DNA of 64,000 nt, taken from assembly GCA_025765615.1 (NCBI GenBank), contig JAIVFJ010000002.1, positions 682,001-746,000 of the forward strand, given 5' to 3'. Shown one piece after another: positions 1 to 11,563 of the stretch. This DNA comes from Zopfochytrium polystomum. Taxonomy: Eukaryota; Chytridiomycota; Chytridiomycetes; Chytridiales; Chytridiaceae. Position 1 is the stretch's first letter. Each line of letters starts with the position of its first letter. The notes below the pieces were generated by a model. The model was not told where the DNA came from and did not search any database. It worked only from the letters and a program-made list of their open reading frames with translations. Made by a program: the position numbers and the translations under genes.

Positions 1-1
1 T

Positions 2-3000
2 GTCCTTGGGCCATCCGTCAGGACCTTCATCAACAACGTGGAATCTTATTTGGGGAAGAAAATGGCGGAAAAGTCCTTGTACTCTAAATCGCGTGGTGGA
101 AGTTTAAGTGACAGAACCATACGAGTGCTGTCGAGCATCTCCAAGCTTGTTCGCCAAGGGAGCAGTGAGACTTTTGAAAAGCTGGGTGGCATCCTCTTGC
201 CTTTCTTACGAAAGTCTTTCAAACAAGTGTCAGAGAACTTGAAATCAAACATCCTGCAGATTCTGATTGACCTTGTTCCAAGCCTTGCACAACTGAGCAA
301 GTCTCCACTTCAATCGCCGTACTTTGCTGTTGTCTGCACTATGTTCAATGCTGCTCGCGACATCACCTGCCGATTGAAAGCGGTGGAATTTTTGGAACTC
401 CTCTCCCAGATTGATTCAAGACTGGCAGGAATTATAGATTTACTGCGAGACCTGAATGCAATGTCACGCTCACGAGTTGGAGAGCCTGATTTTGATCGCC
501 GCTTCAATGCACTATCAAGGATTCAGGCAATAGGTGCAACTTTGGATGCACAGCAATGGCTGCCCCTTCTTTACAGCCTGATGCATCTGCTCCACGACGA
601 GGGCGAGTACTCTATTCGGACAAGTTCTTTCCACACGCTGGCCACGTTTTTGGATCGTGCCTCTGGCTTTGACAAGGAGAGCAAGACGTTTGTTCACCCT
701 GCAGAAGCTGCACTCACCCAGCAGGTGTTTGCTGTTGTTCTTCCTGCCATTCGACAGGCCATGAGACACAAGTCAGAACTCGTGCGGCAAGAGTTTATCA
801 ATCTGCTTGGAATCCTTGTTCACCGCTTTCCAACTCACCCTGAAGTGTCAGATTTGGTGTTTCTCCTGTCTGATGGAGATGAGGAAGCCAGCTTTTTCAA
901 CACCATCTATCATATCCAACTCCATCGGCGATCAAGGGCGCTTCGCCGTCTTGCTGATGCTTGCAAATTGAAAAAGTTTAGTACATCAAACATCACAAGA
1001 ATCTTCCTGCCTCTCGCTACCCACTTTGTTTTTGAAAGCGACAGGAATGTAGACACTGTCCTGATCAATGACGCAATTGAAGCTATTGCTGCGTGCGCCT
1101 CCTTGCTCCAATGGGGTCGATACATTGACCTGATTCGCCATTTCTTCAAGATTATTTCTAGACGTCAACAGAATGAAAAGGAGCTGATTCGCGTCATTGT
1201 CGCTATTGTGGACAAGTTTAACTTCCCACTGGCCGTGGGTCCTGAGGCTGTTGATGGTGAGAATTCCAAAGAGGACAAGGAAGAAGAAGAAGAAGACACG
1301 GAAACAGCAGCTCCAGGCGATGCAATGGAAGTGGATGACGAGGCAGTCCCTGAAGTGGGCGATGGCGACACTACCAAAGGTACAGCAGCTGCCCTAGAAG
1401 GCCGGGCGCTTGCAGAGCGAATTCACTCGACTGTTGTCAAATACCTGCTTCCAACTCTGTTCACCCACCTTACGTTCATTGAGGATGACACACGCAGCGT
1501 TCGCGCCCCTGTAGCTTTTGGAATCGCAAGGCTTCTAAAGAAACTGCCAGAGGTGTCAATGCAGCTGATGTTGCCAAAGCTCCTGACGACCATGTGTGTG
1601 AACCTGCGCAGCCGGTACTTTGAAGTGCGCGATAGTATCCGACAAGCTCTACTTCGTATTGTCATTGAACTGGGACCTTCTTACTTCCTGTACGTGGTCA
1701 AAGAGCTGGAGTCTGCTCTGAAGCGTGGTTATCAGCTGCATGTCCTCGGGTATACCATCCACATGCTCCTTGTCGGAGTTGCAGACAAATTCCCACCAGA
1801 GAGCTTGGATGAGTGTGCTGCGCCAATGGTGCGGATTTTCATCAACGACATTTTCGGGGATACAGGAGAGGAGCGCACTGTTGACGCACTGAAGAACAAG
1901 ATGGCTGAGATGCGCTCAACGAAAAGCTTCAACTCATTTGAACTCTTGTCAAAGTCAATTCGAGCTGAGAAAGCCTCTGTGTTGCTTCTACCTTTGAAGG
2001 AAATAATGCTGGAGACGTCAAACTCAGGGCACCATTCACAAGCTAAAAGAGGTGCTTCGGCACATCTCCATTGGACTTGCTTCAAACCCCAAGCTGGACA
2101 TTCAGCAGATTCTTGTATTCATCCACGGTTTGCTGTCAGAGAACCTCCCGCTTTCGCAGGTGAAGGTGTCAAAGAAAGCGTCTGAGGTGGACGACAGACA
2201 TCGTGTTAAACTCAGTCGCAAGGATGAGCTGACAAGATACAGCTTGTCTACTTCAGTGCAAATGCCCACCTGTTTATCGAGTTTGGACTTTCTCTGCTGT
2301 CGACCCTGATAAAGCGTGGAACAGTGAAGCCTGGCGTCCCTGCTCACCTCACAATGATTGATCCGTTGGTGACGTTGCTTGGAAAGTCTCTGTATTCTCC
2401 ACACACGAGCGTTTTCAATGCAGCAACTCGAGCACTGGTATTGCTTACAACATGGCCCTTGCCCTCCCTCGAGACAGGAATGCCAGCTATCATTTTCAAA
2501 TTGTTTGAAGTTATCACTAGACATGCAAGCAAGACAACTGTGGAAGTTGTTCAATCAGCATTCAGACTCGTGGCTGGAATCATAAGAGACTGCAGTTATG
2601 CAAATCTAAGTGCTCAACAGCTTTCTACAGTCATTGAAATGCTTACCCCTGACCTGGAGGAGCCTGGCAGTCATATGACGACTTTTGCTTTGATTCGCGC
2701 CATACTTTCAAGAAAGCACATTTCAAAAGAGGTTTATGATTTGATGGATATTATTCTACGGCTCACTGTTACAAGCCAAAGCTCCCGCATGCAAGAGCTC
2801 TGCCGTGCAGCATTCATGCAGTTCCTTACTGAATATCCGCAGGGGCCGCTGAAAGTTCAGAAGCATTTAACCTACATTATCAAGAACCTCCAGTCTTATG
2901 TTTACGAATCTGGCCGAAATTCAATGATCTATTTCATTGAGCTATTTGTTTCCAAATTCTCAGAGAGTAATTTGGCGGAATATTCTGAGCTTCTCTTCTG

Positions 3001-4680
3001 CGCTCTCGTCATGTCACTTGTCAATGACGAAAGTGCCAAGTGCCGTGAACATAGCGCAAAAGTCATCATTCGCCTATTGAAGCGATTTGAGCAGGAAAAA
3101 CTTGATGCAACGTTTGTCCTATTGACGCAATGGATTGTGGACAGAACCAACCCCTCCATGCCGCGAGCTGCAATTCAAGTGTTTGGCCTGTTTATTGAAG
3201 CTCTTGGAGTGAGCAAGACGAAAGAGTTCATTCCACCTATGCTTGTGAACATTGAGAAGGCGCTCGCTGCAACAATTGCAGAGATGGAAAGGATTGAAGC
3301 TGCAAGCCAAGTCGACTTGGATGAAGAAGAGAGAGACATTGTCATTCCAGATGTGAAGAACACGCGATGGGAAATTGGCTACTACGCAATGAAGACCTTT
3401 GCCAAGCTGCAAGCTGCGTCAAACTTGGAAGCGACAGTCGGATCGACACAGGCGCGCATCTGGACTTCTGTGAAGACGCTTCTGCGGCACCCACATCTGT
3501 GGATCAAGCAGCAGGCTGCCCGCATGCTTGGAAACCTGTTTGCAACGGTCGACCCAACTCGCCCCATCCAGAAAGCGAAATCACAGCCTTCAGCCGACAC
3601 CGAGCCCACCGCTGCGTCAGTGCTTCTTGACTCAGCAGAGAGTGTCTTCCAATTGGCAGATGCCACCCGCCGGCAACTTTTGTGCGACGTGCTGAACGAA
3701 GATCTCGCAAAGCAGGTGGTCAAGAACATGGTGTTTTTGGGTCGTTGCATGCTGGTCGTCAGAGGCAATGTGAAGGAGGACGCCGAAGAAGGAGCCATTG
3801 AAGCCGTTATTGCGGCAGAGCATGGTGCCACTTCACTTCACAGGTCGCCTCGCACGTTGCTGCTGAGGGTGTACCGCAAGATGGTGTACATGGCAAGAGG
3901 AGATATCAGCTCCCCACGCAGACCTCTCCTTGTGAGTTCTCTTTGATTCAATGATAACACTTTATAGTCTAAACTCGCATCATTGTTGCTCACTTTTGTT
4001 TGTCCTTACAGCGACGCAGTGTTTTCCAGTGGCTCGGTGCAATGACACACTTCATCGACAAGTCTGAGCTGAAGCCGTACCTGCTCCTGTCTCTGAGCGT
4101 TTTGCACCGAACGGCGGAGGATGTCACCACCAAGGGGGAAGGAATTGGTCAGTTCAGCTGTTACCCCACGAATTGAGCGCAAAATCCTGACTTCTCGGGG
4201 CCTTTTTTTATTTCTTGCGTTTAGATGACCTTCGCAACTTTGCAAAGGAGGTGATGGAAGTCTTGAGCAAGTATGCAGGGCCGGAGATCTATCTCGAAGC
4301 CTACAATGAAATCAGCCGCTGGCATCCAGCAAGTCCGGGATGAACGCCGGGTCAAGAGAAAATTGCTGGTTAGTGACAGGCTGGGCCTGTTCCCGAGTCG
4401 TTTGTTGTTGTATCTGGGGGGGTTACTAATTTTTCTTTCACTCACCCTTTCTATTTTCACTCTTTCTTTTCCTTTTTTTTTTTTTTTTTTTTTTTTTTTG
4501 TCGCAGGTCGTCGAGAACCCTGAAGCGGCCGCCAAGATGAAGGCCCGCAGAGCGGAACTAAAGAAATCCAGCCGGAAAAGAAAGGGAGACGAGATTGCGA
4601 AGCGAAAAGCCCTGTTCAGGACCAGCATCAAGAGCAGGGAGTTTGTACGCGAGGGACAAAAGGCGTTGGAGCTGCCTTGA
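2..4680 (+). CDS. UTP20: U3 snoRNP component UTP20 (DRIM), 3' part; enters from left edge
   Basis: UTP20 is a very large HEAT-repeat scaffold of the small-subunit processome in the nucleolus, needed for 18S rRNA maturation. The frame is open from base 2, so the 5' part lies outside the window. The visible part matches the C-terminal half of the family: helical repeats, an acidic insert near 1270-1350, a segment with HISIGLASNP and LLSENLPL (2050-2150), and a Lys/Arg-rich nucleolar-type tail ending in a TGA at 4678. Short introns lie near 2190-2236, at 3929-4011, at about 4145-4224 and at 4369-4506. Two positions (about 2036-2042 and 4318-4326) need a one-base shift with conserved sequence on both sides and no usable splice sites, so I read them as indels. 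The gene converges on DNAAF5. Identity is firm; the exact exon borders are not. Confidence 0.9.
4473..4499 (+). repeat. 27-base poly-T run in last UTP20 intron
   Basis: An uninterrupted T run lies directly before the TTTGTCGCAG acceptor of the final UTP20 intron. It serves as an extreme polypyrimidine tract, and its exact length is likely to be unreliable. Confidence 0.85.
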
Positions 4681-5208
4681 GCCAGCAAGTTTGGTAAACT
4701 TTGGAAACCCGTTTTCATGCACGATGTTTTTCACGCAACATAGTCCATTCTATTCTTAATTTGGGTCAATTCTGTTATGTGAAGTAAGTCGATGTGCATG
4801 GAGGTCTATGTTGCTTTGTTGGGAGAGCAGCAAAAGTGTTGGATTAAAGAAGAAGAAAAAGATGTGGGGTGCGAATATTCGTCCAGCTTAATCTCCAACG
4901 GTCGGTCCTTTGCCCGGGAACAAACTTAACCTTGAATCGAAGTTTTTCTTTCCCTCTCGATCCCACTTTGTTTGCCCTCGCCACTCAGCCCGCGCCACAC
5001 ACCGTTTCGAACACCATCGGGGAGGGGTGTGGTGAATTCACAGGGTGTGTCCCGAATAAGCTTGGTGGGCGACAAACCACTGCGCCATGGACATGGATGG
5101 GTTGGGAGAGCCCTCCCCCTTCCCCCTTTTCCGCACCTTCAGAGGAACACACTTTCTCGTCTCAGTCCCTTGTGCGCAATCCAAGCTTGATAAGCTGTTA
5201 TTTATTGT
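4681..5208. other. Convergent intergenic region UTP20/DNAAF5
   Basis: These 528 bases lie between two gene 3' ends. They are AT-rich near 4740-4865 and C-rich near 4960-5140. Open frames exist (for example 4869-5234 +) but show no recognisable domain and overlap the likely 3' UTRs. I see no gene here. Confidence 0.6.
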
Positions 5209-8200
5209 TTATATCATTCCCATCACCACTCTAAGCTGGTTCACGTTCCGATAGAGCGAGACGTCTATGGTATGTACCGCTTCCACTGGCGCCATCTTAC
5301 AAACAGCTTGAACAGCATTCAAAGCCGCGTCCTGTGTCGGTGTTAGCAGCAGTTCCATCTCGCTTTACCCAAGTCTCACCTGAACCATCGGATTCGAATC
5401 ATCGGTGTGCACAACGACGCCCCGCAACATCGCGCTCCAGTGCACGTTGTCCAGCCTTGTTTCCACGTAGGCATCTGGGACAGAGTCACCGTCAACTGCC
5501 GCTTCTTCTGGCCCTCTGATTCCTGAGTGGCAATGAGCGTCCATTTGGATATGCCATACAGCGATAGCGCGAGTCATTGAAATCACCACTGTGCACGCAG
5601 CCACACGCACATCGTCAGCAGCATCGTCGAGGCGCTTTAACAGCTCGGGGTAGATTTGCTTGAAGTTAAACGCTGAAGAAAATTCATTACTAAACAAGAA
5701 ACCGATTTATCTACTACGAAAACGCACCATGCATCCGGACTGTAGGACGTGCGCAGCACCCCTCCAGTAACAGACGCAATGCGGTCAATCCCGCCATTCG
5801 AAGAGATATTTCATCTTCGTCGAGCGCACCAAGTGTTACGGGAAGATACCGATGGCTCTCAGCCAGCCACGACTCCACAGTCGAAGATGGGATCCACCCT
5901 ATTCCGTTACTTTCGAAATGTCCTTCCCTGTGAGGTCCTTCCAACAGGCGCACAAGTGATTGAATGGATAGAAGTCGAAGCCGAGAAAGCTTCCTTCCCG
6001 GCTTCCAAGTTGCTGTTGGAAGGAGAACACCGTCAACTAGATGTGATGAGAATTCAGAAAGCGTGTTGGCAGAATTGAGAGGGTCATTCGGTCGGTTCAG
6101 AAGTTTCAGCAGTGTTTCAAGAACCCTTCAAACGAAACATGATATTGTGAGTTGACGCATGGATCCTCGGAGCCAAGCTTAAGTACTTACGCGGCTCGCA
6201 CTTCTATGTCCTTGTCGTCTTGTCCAGCAGCCTCAATGACAACCGACACGACCTCCTTCAATCTTGTGCCGACTAATTCACCTGCACGGTCGAGCAGCGC
6301 GTCCAGTACTCGAACTTCTGAGGAGAATCTTCCCCAGTCGGAGATATTCTGCCGAAGTTGCCCAAGCAACGTGTCAAAATACATGGGAATGAGTGCAGAA
6401 GATCCAGATTCGTGACCATGAGAGTGCGATAGGAGTGAGAATGCTGAGGAAGTCTGTAGGACAAGATAGGACAGTGTCAGTTGTAATTTGCCAACGGCAT
6501 GAGGGAGCAGGAGAGCTGCGGTGGGCTTACAAACGACTGCAACTCCGTCCAGCCCTGGAAGTTTTTCGTCTCCTGGCACGCTGGAGAGTGTCACCAAGGT
6601 AGCAAAAAGCAAATAGCCCTCCTCTCCCACCGCTCGCTTTCCTATACTTGCACTGTCGACGGCCATGCCTCCCGCTTGGGTCGCAGCGCCACCGGCATCA
6701 TATGTCTGAACCGACACTTCTTCCATTTTTTCCCGCCAGAACCAGCGCCGTGAGTGCAACTTCCCGCAAGACACCAACATGCGAGTCGCTAGATACTGAG
6801 ACAAGAGCTGAGGCGACCGAGTGCGCAGGAGTCTTTGTGTTCCTTTCAGTGTCTGTGACGAAAATGAGTGCCGCAGCAGTGCCAAAGAGGAGGCGATGAA
6901 GAATGCGGAGAAGGCCAATGCGTGCAGCAGAAGTGGACTCGGACTGATTCGCGAGATGGCTTAGTAGAATAGAGGTATAGAGAGATGGTTTCACGAAGCG
7001 ACCGAGGGTTTCCGCGCATTTTAGTATCTAAAATATAATCGGCATGGTTGGTTGGTAGCTCAATCAATTTTTGCGGATGTACCTCAATTATCACGATTGC
7101 ATCATCCGCGGACGCTAATTTGTAGAGAACAGGCAGGATAGTGCCGATATAGCCGGTGATATTTTCCTCAGCAAACACCAGGAACGAAGCGAGTGTTGCC
7201 GTCGACTTTGCCCGTAGGTCAGGGCTCCAATCTTGCATTCCCTCCAGCAATTTGTTCACGATCTTCTGAACATTGTCCTGAGTCAGACGGCGCGCCCCAA
7301 CGCGTGGACGATCTGCGAAGGAGTGGTCAAAAAGGAAAAACAATAAACTACATCATACGGGGTTGCAAGTTCGCATTGTTGACGCCAGTGGTCAAGTCCA
7401 ATTCATCTTTCACGCGGCTCTCCCACTCTTCTTCGTAGAGTTTACCAATATTGTCAAGGTGCACCCAACAGGCTGTGGCGAGCTTTTCGGCTTCGTCGGA
7501 GAGTCCACTGAATATAAAGGGTAAAATTTTGTAGCCAAGGGAGTAGCGATCCGGCAACTGAAGTAACCAGGTCGTTAAAGTGCTATAGAGCTGTTCACGG
7601 ACGGCTGGGGCTTTGTCCAGAGTCAGCGACCGGAGATTGGAAATTGTTCCTGCATCTTCGTGAAAAGCGCTTCCAGCATCAACCAGAGCGAGGCTTTGGA
7701 GGGCTTTTATCGAGAGAACTCGTACAGCAGAGTGACGGTGAAGAAGGGAGCCTGAAAGGGATTTGCAGAGCGGTTGCACGTGGTGTTTGACTTGCTCAGG
7801 GCAATGATTGCAAAGAACGATGATAAGCCGGCAGGACTCCTGAGAAAGTAGTTAGTGTAGCAGAACCGAAATAGTCAGGCCAAACCTTCTTTACATCAGC
7901 AAACGGGTCTTGCAAGGTTTTGTGCAGAATTTTCGCCGTTTCGTCAACTCCAGGAGCAAAATAAGGGCCAGCTTTCTCCACCAGTTCCACTAATGTAATG
8001 ATGAGTAAAAGTCTGAGTTCCTCCGATGGCTCCACAATGTCCGGTTGAGCGAGTCGTAGCGAAAGAACTGGGAGAGTATAGGGAAGCGAGGGTATAATAT
8101 CGCTCACAAGTGGAGTGAATCTGGGCGTTGGTTCGGGCAGTCAGATTAGAATGCTTCCGTTGACGGCACGAACCCGGCGATAATTTTTATGGCGAGTTCT

Positions 8201-8663
8201 CTGCTCTTCTCGAAAGGGTCCGCAAAGCACCGAAGGAGAGTTTTGGCAAGATCTTGAAGTAAGACCGTCGCGAGCTGCGGATTGAGGCCGGAAACGCCTC
8301 GACCTAACTGTTTCACGCTGAATCTTTTCAAGTGCCCGTCTCTTTGAACCTCGGTCGGATGTTACTTCCGCGAGAATGTTGACGTCGCGTTGGAGTGACT
8401 GAAAACAGTATTAGAAAGTAAGTATCTTTCGCTGCCCAATGTGTGACAATGCGTGATCCAACAAACTTCGTGTTCACCTTGATGATGGATTCTCGAAGCG
8501 ATGAAAGTTCTGGGTTCAGATTAGCGGCTGATTCCGACGTCGGGCTGCTAACGACCACAGTGCCATCCGACTGCTTTTCACGACGATCACCACCAGAGAC
8601 ACTAGCGTTCGGACCGGAATCGCTCGAGTACGCAACCTTACTCGCCGTCGCAGTCGTCATCAT
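5209..8663 (-). CDS. DNAAF5: Dynein axonemal assembly factor 5 (HEATR2-like)
   Basis: DNAAF5 is a cytoplasmic HEAT-repeat protein that helps pre-assemble axonemal dynein arms, so its presence implies a motile flagellum. About ten exons on the minus strand give HEAT repeats in family order. The N-terminal part has SKRRALEKIQ and a DPFEKSRELA block. The middle has LSLRLAQPDI, then a DRYSLGYKILPF block like the DRYSF..LIPLL block of animal DNAAF5. Near the end is YPELLKRLDDAADDVRVAA, almost identical to the family's C-terminal signature. The last exon encodes DAALNAVQAVCKMAP and ends in TAA at 5209-5211. The ATG at 8661-8663 is the first in frame and opens a Ser/Thr-rich leader of about 60 residues; the frame is open upstream, so the start is moderately sure. 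It shares a short divergent promoter with UTP6. Confidence 0.88.
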
Positions 8664-8875
8664 CTCCGGGAATCGCGTGGTAAAATCGATGATCGGCGAG
8701 TTGACGATTTCCAACTCCGAACAGAGGCGGTGACAAGGCAGTTGGGAATCTTCTTTCTTTCTTTCGTGGCGCCTGCTCGTGTCTTCAAAGTGACCTTCAC
8801 GCGCTGATCACGACGGTGCTCCTGACCTTCGAGAGGACCTGATCGACCAACAGACTCTGCAGGCTTTAAGGGAAG
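8664..8875. promoter_or_regulatory. Divergent promoter region DNAAF5/UTP6
   Basis: The 212 bases between two divergent start codons must carry both promoters. There is a CT-rich stretch (tctttctttctttcg near 8751-8766) but no clear TATA box. This is inferred from layout only. Confidence 0.4.
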
Positions 8876-11492
8876 ATGGCTGAAAATGTCCACTTTCAGT
8901 TGGAGCGCATGCTCCCTGATCTTGAGGCGCTGGAGCGAAAGGGATTGTTTTCCAAGGTGTGTCCGTCGTGTTAAATTCTGAAGGTTTTCTGCGACAGCTC
9001 ATTCGCTCGTCTTCATCAGGATGAAATCAAGGCCATCGTGAAACGGCGCACCGATCTCGAGTACGCCATTCATCGAAGAATCTCCCAATGTGCGGACTAC
9101 CTTCGATACATTGAGTATGAAATCAACTTGCACCGTCTTTGCAAAAAGCGACGCATCCGCCTGGGACTCGTTCCGCCCCAAGATAAGAAAAATGCAAAGG
9201 GCGATGCTGCTCTCGTACGGGAAACAAAGGCTGCGGTCAAACTCGAGGAAGCTATTCTAAAGAGAGTTGAGGCGTTGTACTCGAAGGCATTGAAGAGATT
9301 TCCTGGAGACTTGGAGCTGTGGAACCAATTTTTTGAATGGAGTCGCAGCGTCGGAAGAAACAAGACTTTAGGTCGTAGCTTTGCAAGGTACGCATTATAC
9401 CTTACCCACAACCGACCTTAACAGCTCGCCTAAGAGCAATTCAGGTCCATTCGACGAAACCAACGATCTGGATCATGGCGGCCGGCTGGGAGTTTGAAGA
9501 CAAGAACAACATCAACAACGCTCGCATTCTGATGCAACGGGGCCTTCGATTGAATCGATACTCCCAATTCTTTTGGCACGAGTATTTTAAGCTGGAACTT
9601 ATGTGGCTTGAGAAGCTCCGACAAAGACGGATAATTTTGTTCGGAGACGACGGCACCCCGTCAGCTAACCCAGCAAAACCCGACGACCTTACCCAGGTTG
9701 ACGACGACGATCGCCTCAGCGATAATGAGATTGGACCCGGTGACGCATCAGCACCAGCATCGTTATCGTCAGTGGATGACGAAGATGCCTCTCCGAACGA
9801 CCCCGTCTCAATACCCGAGATGGATGCGGAGCGCGGACTGGAGAGATCGCGGCTGGAGATGGACCCGACACTTGCAGCTTCCCTCAGTCAAGACACGGAA
9901 GAGCTTGTTGCCGGCGAGAGGATGCGTTCGATTCCGGCACCCAAAGCGGACAGCGAGGGATCCGTGGAGACAGACGGAGATACATCCAAGCAGTTCGAGA
10001 AACTGACACCGATTCAAAGAGTTTTGACGGAAGTCGCGATTCCCCGCGCTATTTACAGAAATGCTATACGAGGTGTGGTTTCTTAGTTTGCTCAGGAGTT
10101 CGAGTCCAACTGATTTCGTTTCCTCAGAGATTCCCAACGATCTCGCGTTTCGCTTGGGTTTCCTAAAACTCTACCAGCGTTTCGGAGAAAAAGAGACCGC
10201 AATGGGTCGGGAAGAGCTTCTGGCCTCCCTAAAGGCAGATTTCGGTTCGAACTCCGAAGCAATTTCTGTGATAGCGGAAGTCAATGTTTTCGGAGTGGAG
10301 ACCAACAGCCCGGAGTTCCCGGCAAGGCTCAAGAAGGCTGTTAGTTACTATGAGCAAGGATTGAAGGTTCGTCTGGGACTTAGTACACTGACGACGTCAG
10401 ACTCACCCATTTACCAGAACCATCCATCCACCGACCTTCGTCGAAGATATTTGTCGTTTCTGGCTACTACGCTGTCGGCAGCAGTGGAACCTCACTTAAG
10501 AGAATACTTGCGCATCTGCTTACGGCGTGCCCGCGCGGCCGCTCACTCCGAAAACCAGTCGACCCCGAGTATGTACTTGGAGTGGGCCAAGGGAGAGACG
10601 AGTGAGGCCCAAGCCGCTGGCGGCGCTCGGGAGGAAAGAGGAGACGAAGAGCAACAAAGCCGAAAGCGGCAAAAACGAGACGCAACAGAACGCACTCCTT
10701 CCGAAGAAGCCCAGCAGTTTCTTGAGCTTGGATTGTCCCGTTTTCCAACCTCGGGGGAACTGTGGTCTGCCCGTCTCCAATTCATCTGCATCAATTCGAA
10801 ATCGGATACTGTAGAAACACAGTTTAATCGCTGCCTTCAAAGCTTGCGTCCACGAAGTGCGATGATATCAGGAAATCTGGCCACGTCAACGGAGGCGACT
10901 ACCCACCCGATTGAAGATCGATTACAAGTTTGGACCACATATTTGAGGTGGATGCTTGATGCTTCCACTCCTGGGAAAATAACGCCTGCGTTTATTGCAC
11001 GTCGTTTCATCCAATCGCTCACGCCCACAGAAGTGGGAGGATCTGATGTTCACGAGGCCCCTATCGTTTCGATGTACCTCCATTGGAGCTTCGAACAAGG
11101 CGGTATTGAAAAGGTCCGCAATACCTACGATCATCTCCTCGGACTCCGACAACGCGGCGTCAAAGTCCTGGAGATGTTTGTTGACTTCGAGGAGAAAGAA
11201 TTTGAGGAAGCTTCAGGGCAGGCTGGTAGATTGAAGACGGCAGCCGCCCGACTTCGTAGACTGTATGACTGTTGTTGCGATACGACTAGTAAGAGAGTTG
11301 GTGAGGATCTTCTTTATGTCGATTTTTTTTGCTCACGAATGTCCAGATCTATGGATGCGGTACATTGAATTCGAGTTCCGCAAGATGAAGGACTTGGGCA
11401 AGGCGACGCAACTATACTGGCGCGCGGCGAAAGAGGTCACAGACAAAACGGATCTGTCTGTGCGTTACGAAGCCCTGAAGAATTCTTTATGA
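8876..11492 (+). CDS. UTP6: U3 snoRNP protein UTP6 (HAT repeats)
   Basis: UTP6 is a half-a-TPR (HAT) repeat subunit of the UTP-B module of the small-subunit processome. Five exons join cleanly: 8876-8956, 9020-9387, 9435-10072, 10128-11300 and 11347-11492. The N-terminus has the family pattern (LERMLPDLEALERKGLFSK, then DEIKAIVKRRTDLEYAI and DYLRYIEYE). HAT motifs follow: ELWNQFFEWSRS, TIWIMAAGWEFED and QFFWHEYFKLEL, and near the end DLWMRYIEFEFRK. An acidic, Ser/Asp-rich segment (about 9650-9990) and a charged segment near 10600-10700 interrupt the repeats and are probably disordered. The ATG at 8876 precedes the conserved N-terminus directly. The gene converges on the AIP-like gene with 71 bases between stops. 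Confidence 0.93.
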
Positions 11493-11563
11493 GGAGGATG
11501 ACCGGGAAGCGAATAGGGCTACACTGTCAAGGAAATGAATATGAATAGTGTATTTCTAGTTTT

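Noticed and set aside
4869..5234. 121-codon plus-strand frame between UTP20 and DNAAF5
   Set aside because: No ATG-supported domain, overlaps the DNAAF5 3' end on the other strand, and its composition looks like random translation.
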